Positions 1 to 5,336 of a DNA stretch of 64,000 nucleotides are shown here, piece after piece (positions within the stretch are counted from its first letter, which is position 1; each line of letters begins with the position of its first letter). Source of the DNA: Mucilaginibacter aquariorum (GTDB taxonomy: Bacteria; Bacteroidota; Bacteroidia; Sphingobacteriales; Sphingobacteriaceae); contig NZ_JANHOH010000007.1 in assembly GCF_024498135.1 (NCBI RefSeq), positions 164,575 through 228,574 of the forward strand. The letters are read 5' to 3'. The translations under genes and the position numbers were made by a program. Below the pieces are notes generated by a model. The model was not told where the DNA came from. It saw only the letters and a program-made list of their open reading frames with translations, and searched no databases.

Positions 1-427
1 TATGTTTGGCGATAGCTGGAAAACCATAGCCGTGCCACGTAATAATATATTGGGTAACGTACAGGAGTTTTATCGTCGCGAGGGCGAGGTGGGTTATAGC
101 ACCAATGGCTACCTGGTTATCAAGGATATATTATCCCGTAAGGTACAAATGGACAAGGTATTTATGTTTACCGACGCCCAGTTATGGAACAGCCATGCCA
201 ACAGCGCACTGGATATACAAACCCTGTGGTTACGCTACAAGGCGGAAGTATCGCCAAACGCCAGGCTCTACCTGTTCGACCTGAAAGGTTACGGACAAGC
301 GCCTTTGCAAATATTGCGCAATGATGTTTACCTGGTAGCCGGCTGGAGCGATAAAGTTTTTGAGGTGTTAGCTGCCATAGAAAACGGAGGTTCGGCATTG
401 GATGCCATCAATAACATAGAAATATAA
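1..427 (+). CDS. TROVE/Ro60-like RNA-binding protein, C-terminal part (5' partial)
   Basis: Only about the last 141 codons lie in the window; the gene enters from the left edge, so the ATG at 2 should not be read as the start. The sequence has the look of the von Willebrand A-type half of Ro60/Rsr proteins: a hydrophobic strand ending in VFMFTDAQLW, then LYLFDLKGYG and a C-terminal SDKVFEVLAAIENG segment. Ro60 proteins are rings that hold misfolded RNAs and Y RNAs; the HEAT-repeat RNA-binding ring would be in the missing upstream part. The assignment is strengthened by what follows: six Y-RNA-like units and two nucleotidyltransferases on the same strand. The family call rests on pattern recognition of the C-terminal domain plus context; another VWA protein is possible but less likely. 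Confidence 0.8.
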   Translation, partial: MFGDSWKTIAVPRNNILGNVQEFYRREGEVGYSTNGYLVIKDILSRKVQMDKVFMFTDAQLWNSHANSALDIQTLWLRYKAEVSPNARLYLFDLKGYGQAPLQILRNDVYLVAGWSDKVFEVLAAIENGGSALDAINNIEI

Positions 428-430
428 ACC

Positions 431-459
431 AAGTATGGGGAAGCTAACACCCCATACTT
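431..459 (+). other. 10-bp perfect hairpin after the TROVE gene
   Basis: AAGTATGGGG at 431-440 is perfectly complementary to 450-459, with a 9-nt loop. It starts four bases after the TROVE stop codon. No T-run follows on the plus strand, so it does not look like a simple terminator. It could stabilise the mRNA 3' end or mark a processing boundary between the mRNA and the small-RNA cluster. Confidence 0.6.
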
Positions 460-480
460 ATAAAAAGAAACTGAAAAAAT

Positions 481-600
481 ATAAGGATGCCGTAGAAACG
501 GGTTACTTCACCCAAATTAGAAATGCTGAGGTCAGTACGGTGCAAACTGTATGAGGTTCAATTCCTCACAAATATCCCGGGTTCGCCTGTTGCTCCTTAT
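481..600 (+). ncRNA. Y-RNA-like unit 1, with variable-arm and T-arm mimic
   Basis: The ends pair as ATAAGGA (481-487) with TCCTTAT (594-600). Inside is the conserved core GCCGTA (489-494), a short upper stem CGGG/CCCG (499-502 with 576-579) and TACTTC (504-509). The insert holds a six-pair hairpin with a GCAA tetraloop (536-551) and directly after it a tRNA-like T-arm: stem TGAGG/CCTCA with loop TTCAATT (552-568). A long-variable-arm tRNA has this arrangement. No D-arm or acceptor mimic is evident. I recall that bacterial YrlA RNAs bind Ro60 proteins and mimic tRNA; this unit fits that class by architecture and by lying next to the TROVE gene. Confidence 0.75.
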
Positions 601-607
601 AAAATAT

Positions 608-739
608 AAAAGAAGGTGTCGTAAATAAGTCTTACTTCGATTGGACGCTGGGGTTGGCGGTTCGAATCCGTCCCCGCAAAGGTAGCTCAATTGGATAGAG
701 CACAGTGCAGATTGGCTTATTGCTTTTTACCCTTCTTTT
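608..739 (+). ncRNA. Y-RNA-like unit 2, circularly permuted tRNA mimic
   Basis: The closing stem is A-rich 608-616 with CCTTCTTTT at 731-739. The core reads GTCGTA (618-623), one base off the other units, then an eight-pair upper stem AATAAGTC (624-631) with GGCTTATT (714-721, one G-U), and TACTTC at 633-638. The insert has a T-arm (GGCGG TTCGAAT CCGTC, 656-672) followed, not preceded, by a textbook D-arm (GCTC 685-688, GAGC 698-701, loop AATTGGATA). CGCTG (646-650) can pair with CAGTG (703-707), which reproduces an anticodon stem running into the upper Y stem. The order matches a tRNA joined at the acceptor ends and opened in the anticodon loop. Confidence 0.8.
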
Positions 740-756
740 TAAAGAGATTAAAAATA

Positions 757-886
757 TTAAGGTGCCGTAAATGTGCGCTACTTCGTGTCGCCGGTTCGAT
801 CCCGGCCTTTGGAAGTAAATACCATTGTAGCTCAGTTGGTAGAGCAGTTAGCCTTTGGCTCTGCGCATATTGCCCATCGCCCTTAA
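757..886 (+). ncRNA. Y-RNA-like unit 3, circularly permuted tRNA mimic
   Basis: TTAAGG (757-762) pairs with CCTTAA (881-886). The core GCCGTA is at 764-769, the upper stem ATGTGCGC (771-778) pairs with GCGCATAT (863-870), and TACTTC is at 779-784. A perfect T-arm follows (GCCGG TTCGATC CCGGC, 790-806), then an acceptor-like pair of strands around 807-827 that is only partly complementary, then a D-arm (GCTC 830-833, GAGC 842-845, loop AGTTGGTA). A small AGCC/GGCT hairpin precedes the upper stem's return strand. The T-arm again comes before the D-arm, opposite to a normal tRNA. Confidence 0.8.
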
Positions 887-891
887 GAAAT

Positions 892-967
892 AAAGAAGAT
901 GCCGTAGGCAAGCGTTACTTCAACCGGTCACGTTTAACAACACGTTTGCTACCTGTTGCTCTTCTTT
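892..967 (+). ncRNA. Y-RNA-like unit 4, minimal form without tRNA arms
   Basis: This 76-nt unit keeps the shared frame and little else. AAAGAAGA (892-899) pairs with TCTTCTTT (960-967). The core GCCGTA is at 901-906, the upper stem GCAAGCG (908-914) pairs with CGTTTGC (943-949, one G-U), and TACTTC is at 916-921. The insert between is only about 20 nt and shows neither a TTC-type T-loop nor a D-arm. It is a natural minimal version of the Ro60-binding module and helps define which parts of the other units are core and which are tRNA-like cargo. Confidence 0.7.
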
Positions 968-975
968 TTGAAATA

Positions 976-1111
976 AAAAAGGTGCCGTAAACCTGTGATA
1001 CATCGGTTAGAACATCCCGGAAGGGAAGGACGTTGGTTCAAATCCAGCCAGTGATTAATTTCACAAGTAGTTCAGAAAAATAAATCTCACCGGTTGCTTT
1101 TCGCCCTTTTT
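976..1111 (+). ncRNA. Y-RNA-like unit 5, tRNA permuted at the D-loop
   Basis: AAAAAGG (976-982) pairs with CCTTTTT (1105-1111). The core GCCGTA is at 984-989; the upper stem is AACC (990-993) with GGTT (1092-1095) plus GTGA (995-998) with TCAC (1087-1090). The usual TACTTC is TACATC here (999-1004). The insert contains GAAC (1010-1013), a short TCCC/GGGA hairpin in the anticodon-arm position, a T-arm (GTTGG TTCAAAT CCAGC, 1032-1048), an acceptor-like hairpin GTGA/TCAC closed by TTAATT (1051-1064), then GTTC (1070-1073) that can pair back to GAAC. This is the order of a tRNA with joined acceptor ends, opened in the D-loop. Confidence 0.78.
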
Positions 1112-1122
1112 ATAAAACATAG

Positions 1123-1219
1123 TGAAAGATGCCGTAGGCGGGTGATACTTCGTCTGGTGAAACCGCGTATGCGGTAGGGTTCGACTCCCATAAGCCACCT
1201 ACCGCTTGTTGCTCTTTCA
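1123..1219 (+). ncRNA. Y-RNA-like unit 6, variable-arm and T-loop mimic
   Basis: TGAAAGA (1123-1129) pairs with TCTTTCA (1213-1219). The core GCCGTA is at 1131-1136 and TACTTC at 1146-1151. The upper stem could be GCGG/CCGC or GTAGG/CCTAC; the two alternatives exclude each other. The insert has a five-pair hairpin ACCGC/GCGGT with loop GTAT (1162-1175) and then GGG TTCGACT CCC (1177-1189), a T-loop on a shortened stem. As in unit 1, this looks like the variable arm plus T-arm of a long-variable-arm tRNA. No D-arm is visible. Confidence 0.72.
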
Positions 1220-1250
1220 TTTATATTTTGTAACCTTATATTATTAAATT

Positions 1251-2006
1251 ATGACTAAAACCATCCTTCAAAAGCTGCTCGAATTGGAGCGTACTGAAAA
1301 TATAAAAATACTTTATGCATGCGAGTCCGGCAGCAGGGCATGGGGCTTTGCCTCGCCCGATAGCGATTTTGATGTACGCTTTATATACGCCAGACCGGTA
1401 AACGATTACCTGGGTATAACAGACATATCCGATAATGTGGGGTTGCCTGTTAACGAGGTGCTGGATATAGGCGGTTGGGATATCAAAAAAGCATTGAAAC
1501 TATTCCTGAAATCAAATAGCACATTGTACGAATGGCTGCAATCGCCAATCGTATATCAAGAAGAATCTGCTTTTGCTGATGATCTGCGTAAACTGATGCC
1601 TCAATATTTTTCATTGCGATCCGGTGCAAACCATTATTTATCAATGACACATAATACACTTCGCGATGATCTGCAAACAGAACAGGTAAAGCTAAAGCGC
1701 TATTTTTATGCACTTCGCCCGGCATTAGCTTGTTTATGGATCATTGAAAAGCAGACAGTACCGCCTATGGAGTTTGAGCATTTAAGGGTTATGATAACCG
1801 ATAGTGCTGTTCAAAATGCAATAGATGAACTACTTGAAAGGAAAAAGACAGCCGATGAAAAAGCTTTGATAGCACCTGTCCCAGTACTTAATCAATGGTT
1901 AAGTGATACATTTGGCTGGTGCAAAGAGCGCATACCTACGCTTCCATCCGAAAAGCAGTACCCGAATGAATTGAATAATATCTTCAGAAAGTATATCCAG
2001 CCATGA
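1251..2006 (+). CDS. RlaP-like nucleotidyltransferase (DNA polymerase beta superfamily), first of two
   Basis: The protein is 251 aa with the polymerase-beta nucleotidyltransferase signature near its N-terminus: GSRAWGFASPDSDFDVR at about residues 27-43, where the G-S pair and the D-x-D carboxylates would bind the nucleotide and metals. This resembles the family once called YcgL or Nuc-transf; I recall it as RlaP, an RNA-repair-associated nucleotidyltransferase. The rest is helical with no further domain I recognise. It starts about 30 bases after Y-RNA unit 6 and overlaps the next gene by four bases (ATGA), so the pair is translationally coupled. Position directly after a TROVE gene and Y RNAs suggests its substrate is RNA, perhaps tRNA or tRNA-like 3' ends; that is inference. 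Confidence 0.82.
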   Translation: MTKTILQKLLELERTENIKILYACESGSRAWGFASPDSDFDVRFIYARPVNDYLGITDISDNVGLPVNEVLDIGGWDIKKALKLFLKSNSTLYEWLQSPIVYQEESAFADDLRKLMPQYFSLRSGANHYLSMTHNTLRDDLQTEQVKLKRYFYALRPALACLWIIEKQTVPPMEFEHLRVMITDSAVQNAIDELLERKKTADEKALIAPVPVLNQWLSDTFGWCKERIPTLPSEKQYPNELNNIFRKYIQP

Positions 2007-3073
2007 CATACGAACAGTTAAAACAACGAAATGAATTGATCCTGCTGGATTGTATCAGCGGCAGCACGGCTTATAATCTCAATGTCGCCGGCTCTGACGT
2101 GGATAAGAAAGGGATATTCATCATGCCTCAAAAGCAATTATACGGATTCGAGCGACAAGATCAGATCGCCAATACAAGCAACGATGAGGTTTACTTTGAG
2201 ATTGGCCGCTTTCTTGAACTATTAACCAAGAATAATCCCAATATACTCGAGCTGTTAAGTACACCAAAAGAGCACGTGTTATTTCGCCACTCTTTAATGG
2301 ATCTGATCAAGCCGGAGAATTTTCTATCGAAACTTTGCATGGATACTTTTGCCGGTTATGCGCAAACACAGATCAAAAAAGCCCGTGGCTTAAACAAGAA
2401 GATCAATAAGCCTTTGGATGCTGAGCGTAAATCGGTGTTGGATTTCTGTTTTGTGATTTATAATAATGGCAGTATCCCATTAAAGGAATGGCTAACTGAA
2501 CATCGCCTTACACAGGAAGAGTGCGGCTTGGTTAATCTGGACCATTTTAGGAACGTGTACTTACTATACCATCCAAAGCAGTTACTCCAGGGGCGATTTA
2601 AAGGAATCACATCGGGACCTGATGCCGATGATGTGCAGTTAAGCGCTGTCCCTAAAGGTATAGAAAACAGCGCTGTGATGAATTTTAATAAGGATAGTTA
2701 TTCGATCTATTGCCGGGAATATAAAGAATATCAGGAATGGGAAGAAAAGCGGAATGAGCAACGTTACCAAAGCACGCTGTCACATGGCAAAAGCTACGAT
2801 GCCAAAAATATGATGCATACGTTCCGGCTTTTGAACATGGCTGAAGAAATCGCACTACAGCAACAAGTGATTGTTAAACGTGATGATCGTGACTTCCTGC
2901 TAAAGATCCGCAATGGTGAATTTGAATTTGATAACCTGATGCGAATGGTTGAAGAAAAGATGGAACAAATAAAATCAGCTTATGAAAAATCATCGCTACC
3001 TGAAAGGCCGGATATTCAAATGTCCGAAGAGCTGCTGATACAGATTCGGGGACAATTTTATTCGCTAATATAG
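2003..3073 (+). CDS. RlaP-like nucleotidyltransferase, second of two
   Basis: This 356-aa protein is a divergent relative of the preceding gene product. Its catalytic motif is GSTAYNLNVAGSDVDKKG at about residues 20-37, again G-S followed by D-x-D. It is about 100 residues longer than its neighbour, and the extra length is a charged helical C-terminal half (for example EWEEKRNEQRYQS). The start overlaps the stop of the first nucleotidyltransferase by four bases. Two non-identical copies side by side suggest a heteromer, or two enzymes acting on different ends or substrates. A strong hairpin follows at 3135-3163. The superfamily is clear; the substrate is unknown. Confidence 0.82.
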   Translation: MTYEQLKQRNELILLDCISGSTAYNLNVAGSDVDKKGIFIMPQKQLYGFERQDQIANTSNDEVYFEIGRFLELLTKNNPNILELLSTPKEHVLFRHSLMDLIKPENFLSKLCMDTFAGYAQTQIKKARGLNKKINKPLDAERKSVLDFCFVIYNNGSIPLKEWLTEHRLTQEECGLVNLDHFRNVYLLYHPKQLLQGRFKGITSGPDADDVQLSAVPKGIENSAVMNFNKDSYSIYCREYKEYQEWEEKRNEQRYQSTLSHGKSYDAKNMMHTFRLLNMAEEIALQQQVIVKRDDRDFLLKIRNGEFEFDNLMRMVEEKMEQIKSAYEKSSLPERPDIQMSEELLIQIRGQFYSLI

Positions 3074-3134
3074 CACGTTATTACCCTTTTTAGGGTTCAT
3101 TTCATCGTAAACGTTTTTAACTAAAAACAACAGA

Positions 3135-3163
3135 ATTGGGGGGCACAAATTGTGACCCCCAAT
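3135..3163. terminator. GC-rich hairpin between the RNA locus and the polyamine operon
   Basis: ATTGGGGG (3135-3142) pairs with CCCCCAAT (3156-3163), and CACAA (3144-3148) with TTGTG (3150-3154), separated by one G-A mismatch. The stem is long and strong, but only AAAAG follows on the plus strand, so termination would not be of the classic T-run type. It may instead stabilise the 3' end of the nucleotidyltransferase mRNA. Confidence 0.5.
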
Positions 3164-3219
3164 AAAAGCGAAACAGACAATTATATTTATTCTTTTAGCC
3201 TCGTTACCCGATAAATTTA

Positions 3220-3227
3220 TATTTTTG
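3220..3227 (+). promoter_or_regulatory. -7 box of the speD-like operon promoter
   Basis: TATTTTTG fits the Bacteroidota -7 consensus TAnnTTTG. It lies 19 bases before the ATG at 3246 and overlaps the alternative TTG start at 3225, which argues for the ATG. No clear -33 TTTG is visible about 20 bases upstream. Confidence 0.55.
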
Positions 3228-3245
3228 ATTCGAAGAACCCTATTA

Positions 3246-3599
3246 ATGCCTTATCAACCCGGTCTCCATATTTTAGCAGAGTTTTCTGCAGCTGATATTT
3301 CGAGCTTATCCGCGTCAGCACCCTGCAAAGTATTTTTTGATGATTTGATCGCCGGGTATTCCCTGGCAAAAGTTGGTGAAGTTTACCATGATTTTGAGGG
3401 TGCGGGTTTTACCGCAGTGGTTTGTCTGACAGAATCCCATCTGTCTATCCACACCTGGCCGGAATTTAACCTGGCTACCTTCGATATTTTCCTGTCGAAT
3501 TACCAAAAAGATAACTCCGAAAAGGTGAGAGCTATTTATAGTGAGGTGTTACGTTTTTTCGAGGGAACTGAAATTCAAAAAACAGAATTGGTAAGGTGA
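3246..3599 (+). CDS. speD: SpeD-like pyruvoyl decarboxylase proenzyme with Cys-to-Ser change
   Basis: The family makes decarboxylated S-adenosylmethionine, the aminopropyl donor for spermidine. From the ATG at 3246 the protein is 117 aa, the usual size for the bacterial class. The self-cleavage motif is ESHLSIHTWPE, with Ser64 expected to become the pyruvoyl group and His69 the processing histidine. In Thermotoga-type SpeD, as I recall it, the catalytic Cys lies in the following strand (DLFTCG); here the aligned segment is DIFLSN, with Ser84 in that place. The in-frame TTG at 3225 would add seven residues but lies in the promoter box. It heads an operon containing a spermidine-synthase domain. 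The missing Cys may mean altered chemistry or a different substrate. Confidence 0.85.
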   Translation: MPYQPGLHILAEFSAADISSLSASAPCKVFFDDLIAGYSLAKVGEVYHDFEGAGFTAVVCLTESHLSIHTWPEFNLATFDIFLSNYQKDNSEKVRAIYSEVLRFFEGTEIQKTELVR

Positions 3600-3600
3600 T

Positions 3601-4914
3601 ATGGCGACAATAAACCTAAAATCTTTTCCTTATTCGGAAGATGTTACCTGCCCAAAATGCAAAAACGTTATTACGCTTTATGACCCCGAGGGAAGCGAGT
3701 ATTGCGTATGCGCATCCTGTAACTCTTTTATCCGTTTTATAGCGAATGACACCCCGGTTATCCAAAAAAACGCCCCGCCAATAAAACAACAGCCCGTACT
3801 TAAGTTGGGTAGCGTAGGTGTATTTAATGGCTATAATTTTAAAGTTATTGGCTATATCGAAAAAAAGGAAAAAGACGCGAGCTATGCCTGGCGCGAGTAC
3901 ATTCTTTACAATTATGAAAAAGGATATGCCAATTTTGCCGAATATGATGGCCACTGGACATTTGTTGCCGGTAAAGAGTTTTATCCCAACCTGGATAAGT
4001 TAACCGCACGCGACTGGAAATTTATTGATTACGAAGAAAACGAATACAACCTGTTTAATAAATATACGGCCATAACAACTGCTATTTTAGGTGAATTTGA
4101 CTGGGATATATTATTCGAGTGGGCCAAAACATCGGAGTTTGTTGCGCCTCCAAATATTATTTATAAAGAACAGGATAAGCCGGGCACAAAAAGTGCCGAT
4201 TTTTACCTTGGCCGTTACGCAGAGCCATTGGAAATTGCAGAGGCTTTTAAAGCAGATATTAAGCTATTCCCTGAAAAGATTGGGATAGGTGCTAACCAGC
4301 CATCGATACATGCTAAAAGATGGTTTTCAGTTTATAAGTTAACCCCGCTATTGGTGGTTTTGGTGGCCGTTATAGGCTTTATGTCTTTGTACGTTAACCC
4401 CCAGCATATGGTGCTGAATAACGATTTCAATATCGTAAATGATTCGACCAAGGTAAACGAGTTCAAGCCTTTTATTACGCCATCTTTTGAACTTAAAAAC
4501 AGTTCATCTGCACTTAATTTCCTCATTAAGTCTGAAATTGATAACAACTGGCTGGAAGCCACCGTGGTACTGGTTAACGAAAAAGATAACCAAAGCTGGG
4601 AGGTAACTGAAAGTATAGAGTACTACCATGGATACGAAGACGGCGAGAGCTGGACAGAGGGTTCACAGGAAGCAGAGGTATTATTATCCGGCATACCCGG
4701 TGGCAAATATCATTTAAATATTTACCCGGCGTCGGGAGATATCAGTAATAAAAATATACATATTAGTATTAATGCAAATCCAGTGGTATGGCGCAACGTT
4801 TGGGTGACCATTTTACTGCTTTGCCTGTATCCGTTGTATGCCTGGTACAGGATGCGCAACTATGAAAAGCGGCGTTGGATGAACAGCGATTATTCCCCAT
4901 ATGATACAGACTAA
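3601..4914 (+). CDS. DUF4178 membrane protein with N-terminal zinc ribbon
   Basis: The protein is 437 aa. Residues about 17-40 hold two CxxC pairs (CPKC and CASC) forming a likely zinc ribbon. Residues about 70-200 match the DUF4178 pattern, with VFNGYNFKVIGYI and later YANFAEYDGHWTFV. A membrane segment follows at about 247-267 (LLVVLVAVIGFMSLYV), then a beta-rich domain and a second membrane segment near residue 400 before a basic tail. The topology suggests a cytoplasmic DUF4178 part and an extracytoplasmic middle domain. It starts two bases after the speD-like stop and is followed two bases later by a small membrane peptide gene. Its biochemical role is unknown; it travels with polyamine-type genes here. 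Confidence 0.82.
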   Translation: MATINLKSFPYSEDVTCPKCKNVITLYDPEGSEYCVCASCNSFIRFIANDTPVIQKNAPPIKQQPVLKLGSVGVFNGYNFKVIGYIEKKEKDASYAWREYILYNYEKGYANFAEYDGHWTFVAGKEFYPNLDKLTARDWKFIDYEENEYNLFNKYTAITTAILGEFDWDILFEWAKTSEFVAPPNIIYKEQDKPGTKSADFYLGRYAEPLEIAEAFKADIKLFPEKIGIGANQPSIHAKRWFSVYKLTPLLVVLVAVIGFMSLYVNPQHMVLNNDFNIVNDSTKVNEFKPFITPSFELKNSSSALNFLIKSEIDNNWLEATVVLVNEKDNQSWEVTESIEYYHGYEDGESWTEGSQEAEVLLSGIPGGKYHLNIYPASGDISNKNIHISINANPVVWRNVWVTILLLCLYPLYAWYRMRNYEKRRWMNSDYSPYDTD

Positions 4915-4916
4915 TA

Positions 4917-5093
4917 ATGAAAACAATTAAAGCCGCACGTATTTACCTGGTGTTTGCTCTGCTTATTATAGGGTACTATGCTTATGCCGCCCTTAATGGC
5001 ATAGCCTTTTGGGAAAGCAGCAAAGTTACCCGCAACACCGAATATAATAACAATAGCCGCGTAAGGGGCGTTCATGCATTTTATCACAAATAA
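4917..5093 (+). CDS. 58-residue membrane peptide in the polyamine-type operon
   Basis: ATG at 4917 lies two bases after the DUF4178 stop and TAA is at 5091-5093, giving 58 codons. The peptide has a basic start (MKTIKAARIY), one hydrophobic segment (LVFALLIIGYYAYAALNGIA) and a polar tail rich in Asn and Arg ending in VRGVHAFYHK. Tight spacing on both sides, with DUF350 starting 12 bases later, supports real translation. I recognise no named family. A single-span subunit of a membrane complex with DUF350 and the anchored spermidine synthase is a reasonable guess. Confidence 0.7.
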   Translation: MKTIKAARIYLVFALLIIGYYAYAALNGIAFWESSKVTRNTEYNNNSRVRGVHAFYHK

Positions 5094-5105
5094 ACCCATA
5101 TTACT

Positions 5106-5330
5106 ATGAGCCTGCACGATTTAATTAACTTCAAATACATTATCGCTTCGGTATTGTATTCAGTAATAGGTATTCTTATTCTACTGGTATCTTATTGGAT
5201 AATTGAAAAGATCACTCCCGAAAATTTGTGGAGAGAGATAGTAGAAAAGCATAACATAGCACTGGCCATTGTTTGCGCCTCGTTTATGATAGCCGTAGCT
5301 ATTATTATCAGTTCGGCTATACACGGGTAG
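5106..5330 (+). CDS. DUF350 family small membrane protein
   Basis: The 74-aa protein has two hydrophobic helices, at about residues 11-31 (IIASVLYSVIGILILLVSYW) and 50-70 (IALAIVCASFMIAVAIIISS), joined by a charged loop with ENLWREIVEKHN. This matches the compact DUF350 (YjfL-like) repeat, of which larger members carry several. The gene sits between the 58-residue peptide and the membrane spermidine synthase, with six bases before the latter's ATG. DUF350 proteins have no firmly known biochemical role. In this operon it most likely forms part of a membrane assembly with its neighbours. Confidence 0.8.
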   Translation: MSLHDLINFKYIIASVLYSVIGILILLVSYWIIEKITPENLWREIVEKHNIALAIVCASFMIAVAIIISSAIHG

Positions 5331-5336
5331 GTTGGT

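Noticed and set aside
790..845. A normal tRNA gene in unit 3
   Set aside because: T-arm and D-arm are perfect but in the wrong order, and no anticodon arm with a seven-base loop lies between them, so it is not a canonical tRNA.
691..990. Open frames within 691-990 on the plus strand and 717-911 on the minus strand
   Set aside because: They run through three Y-RNA-like units, have no start signals, and their codons are explained by tRNA-like arms such as TTCGAT and GTAGCTC.
3225..3245. TTG start of the SpeD-like gene
   Set aside because: It lies inside the -7 box and adds residues without family resemblance; the ATG at 3246 fits better.
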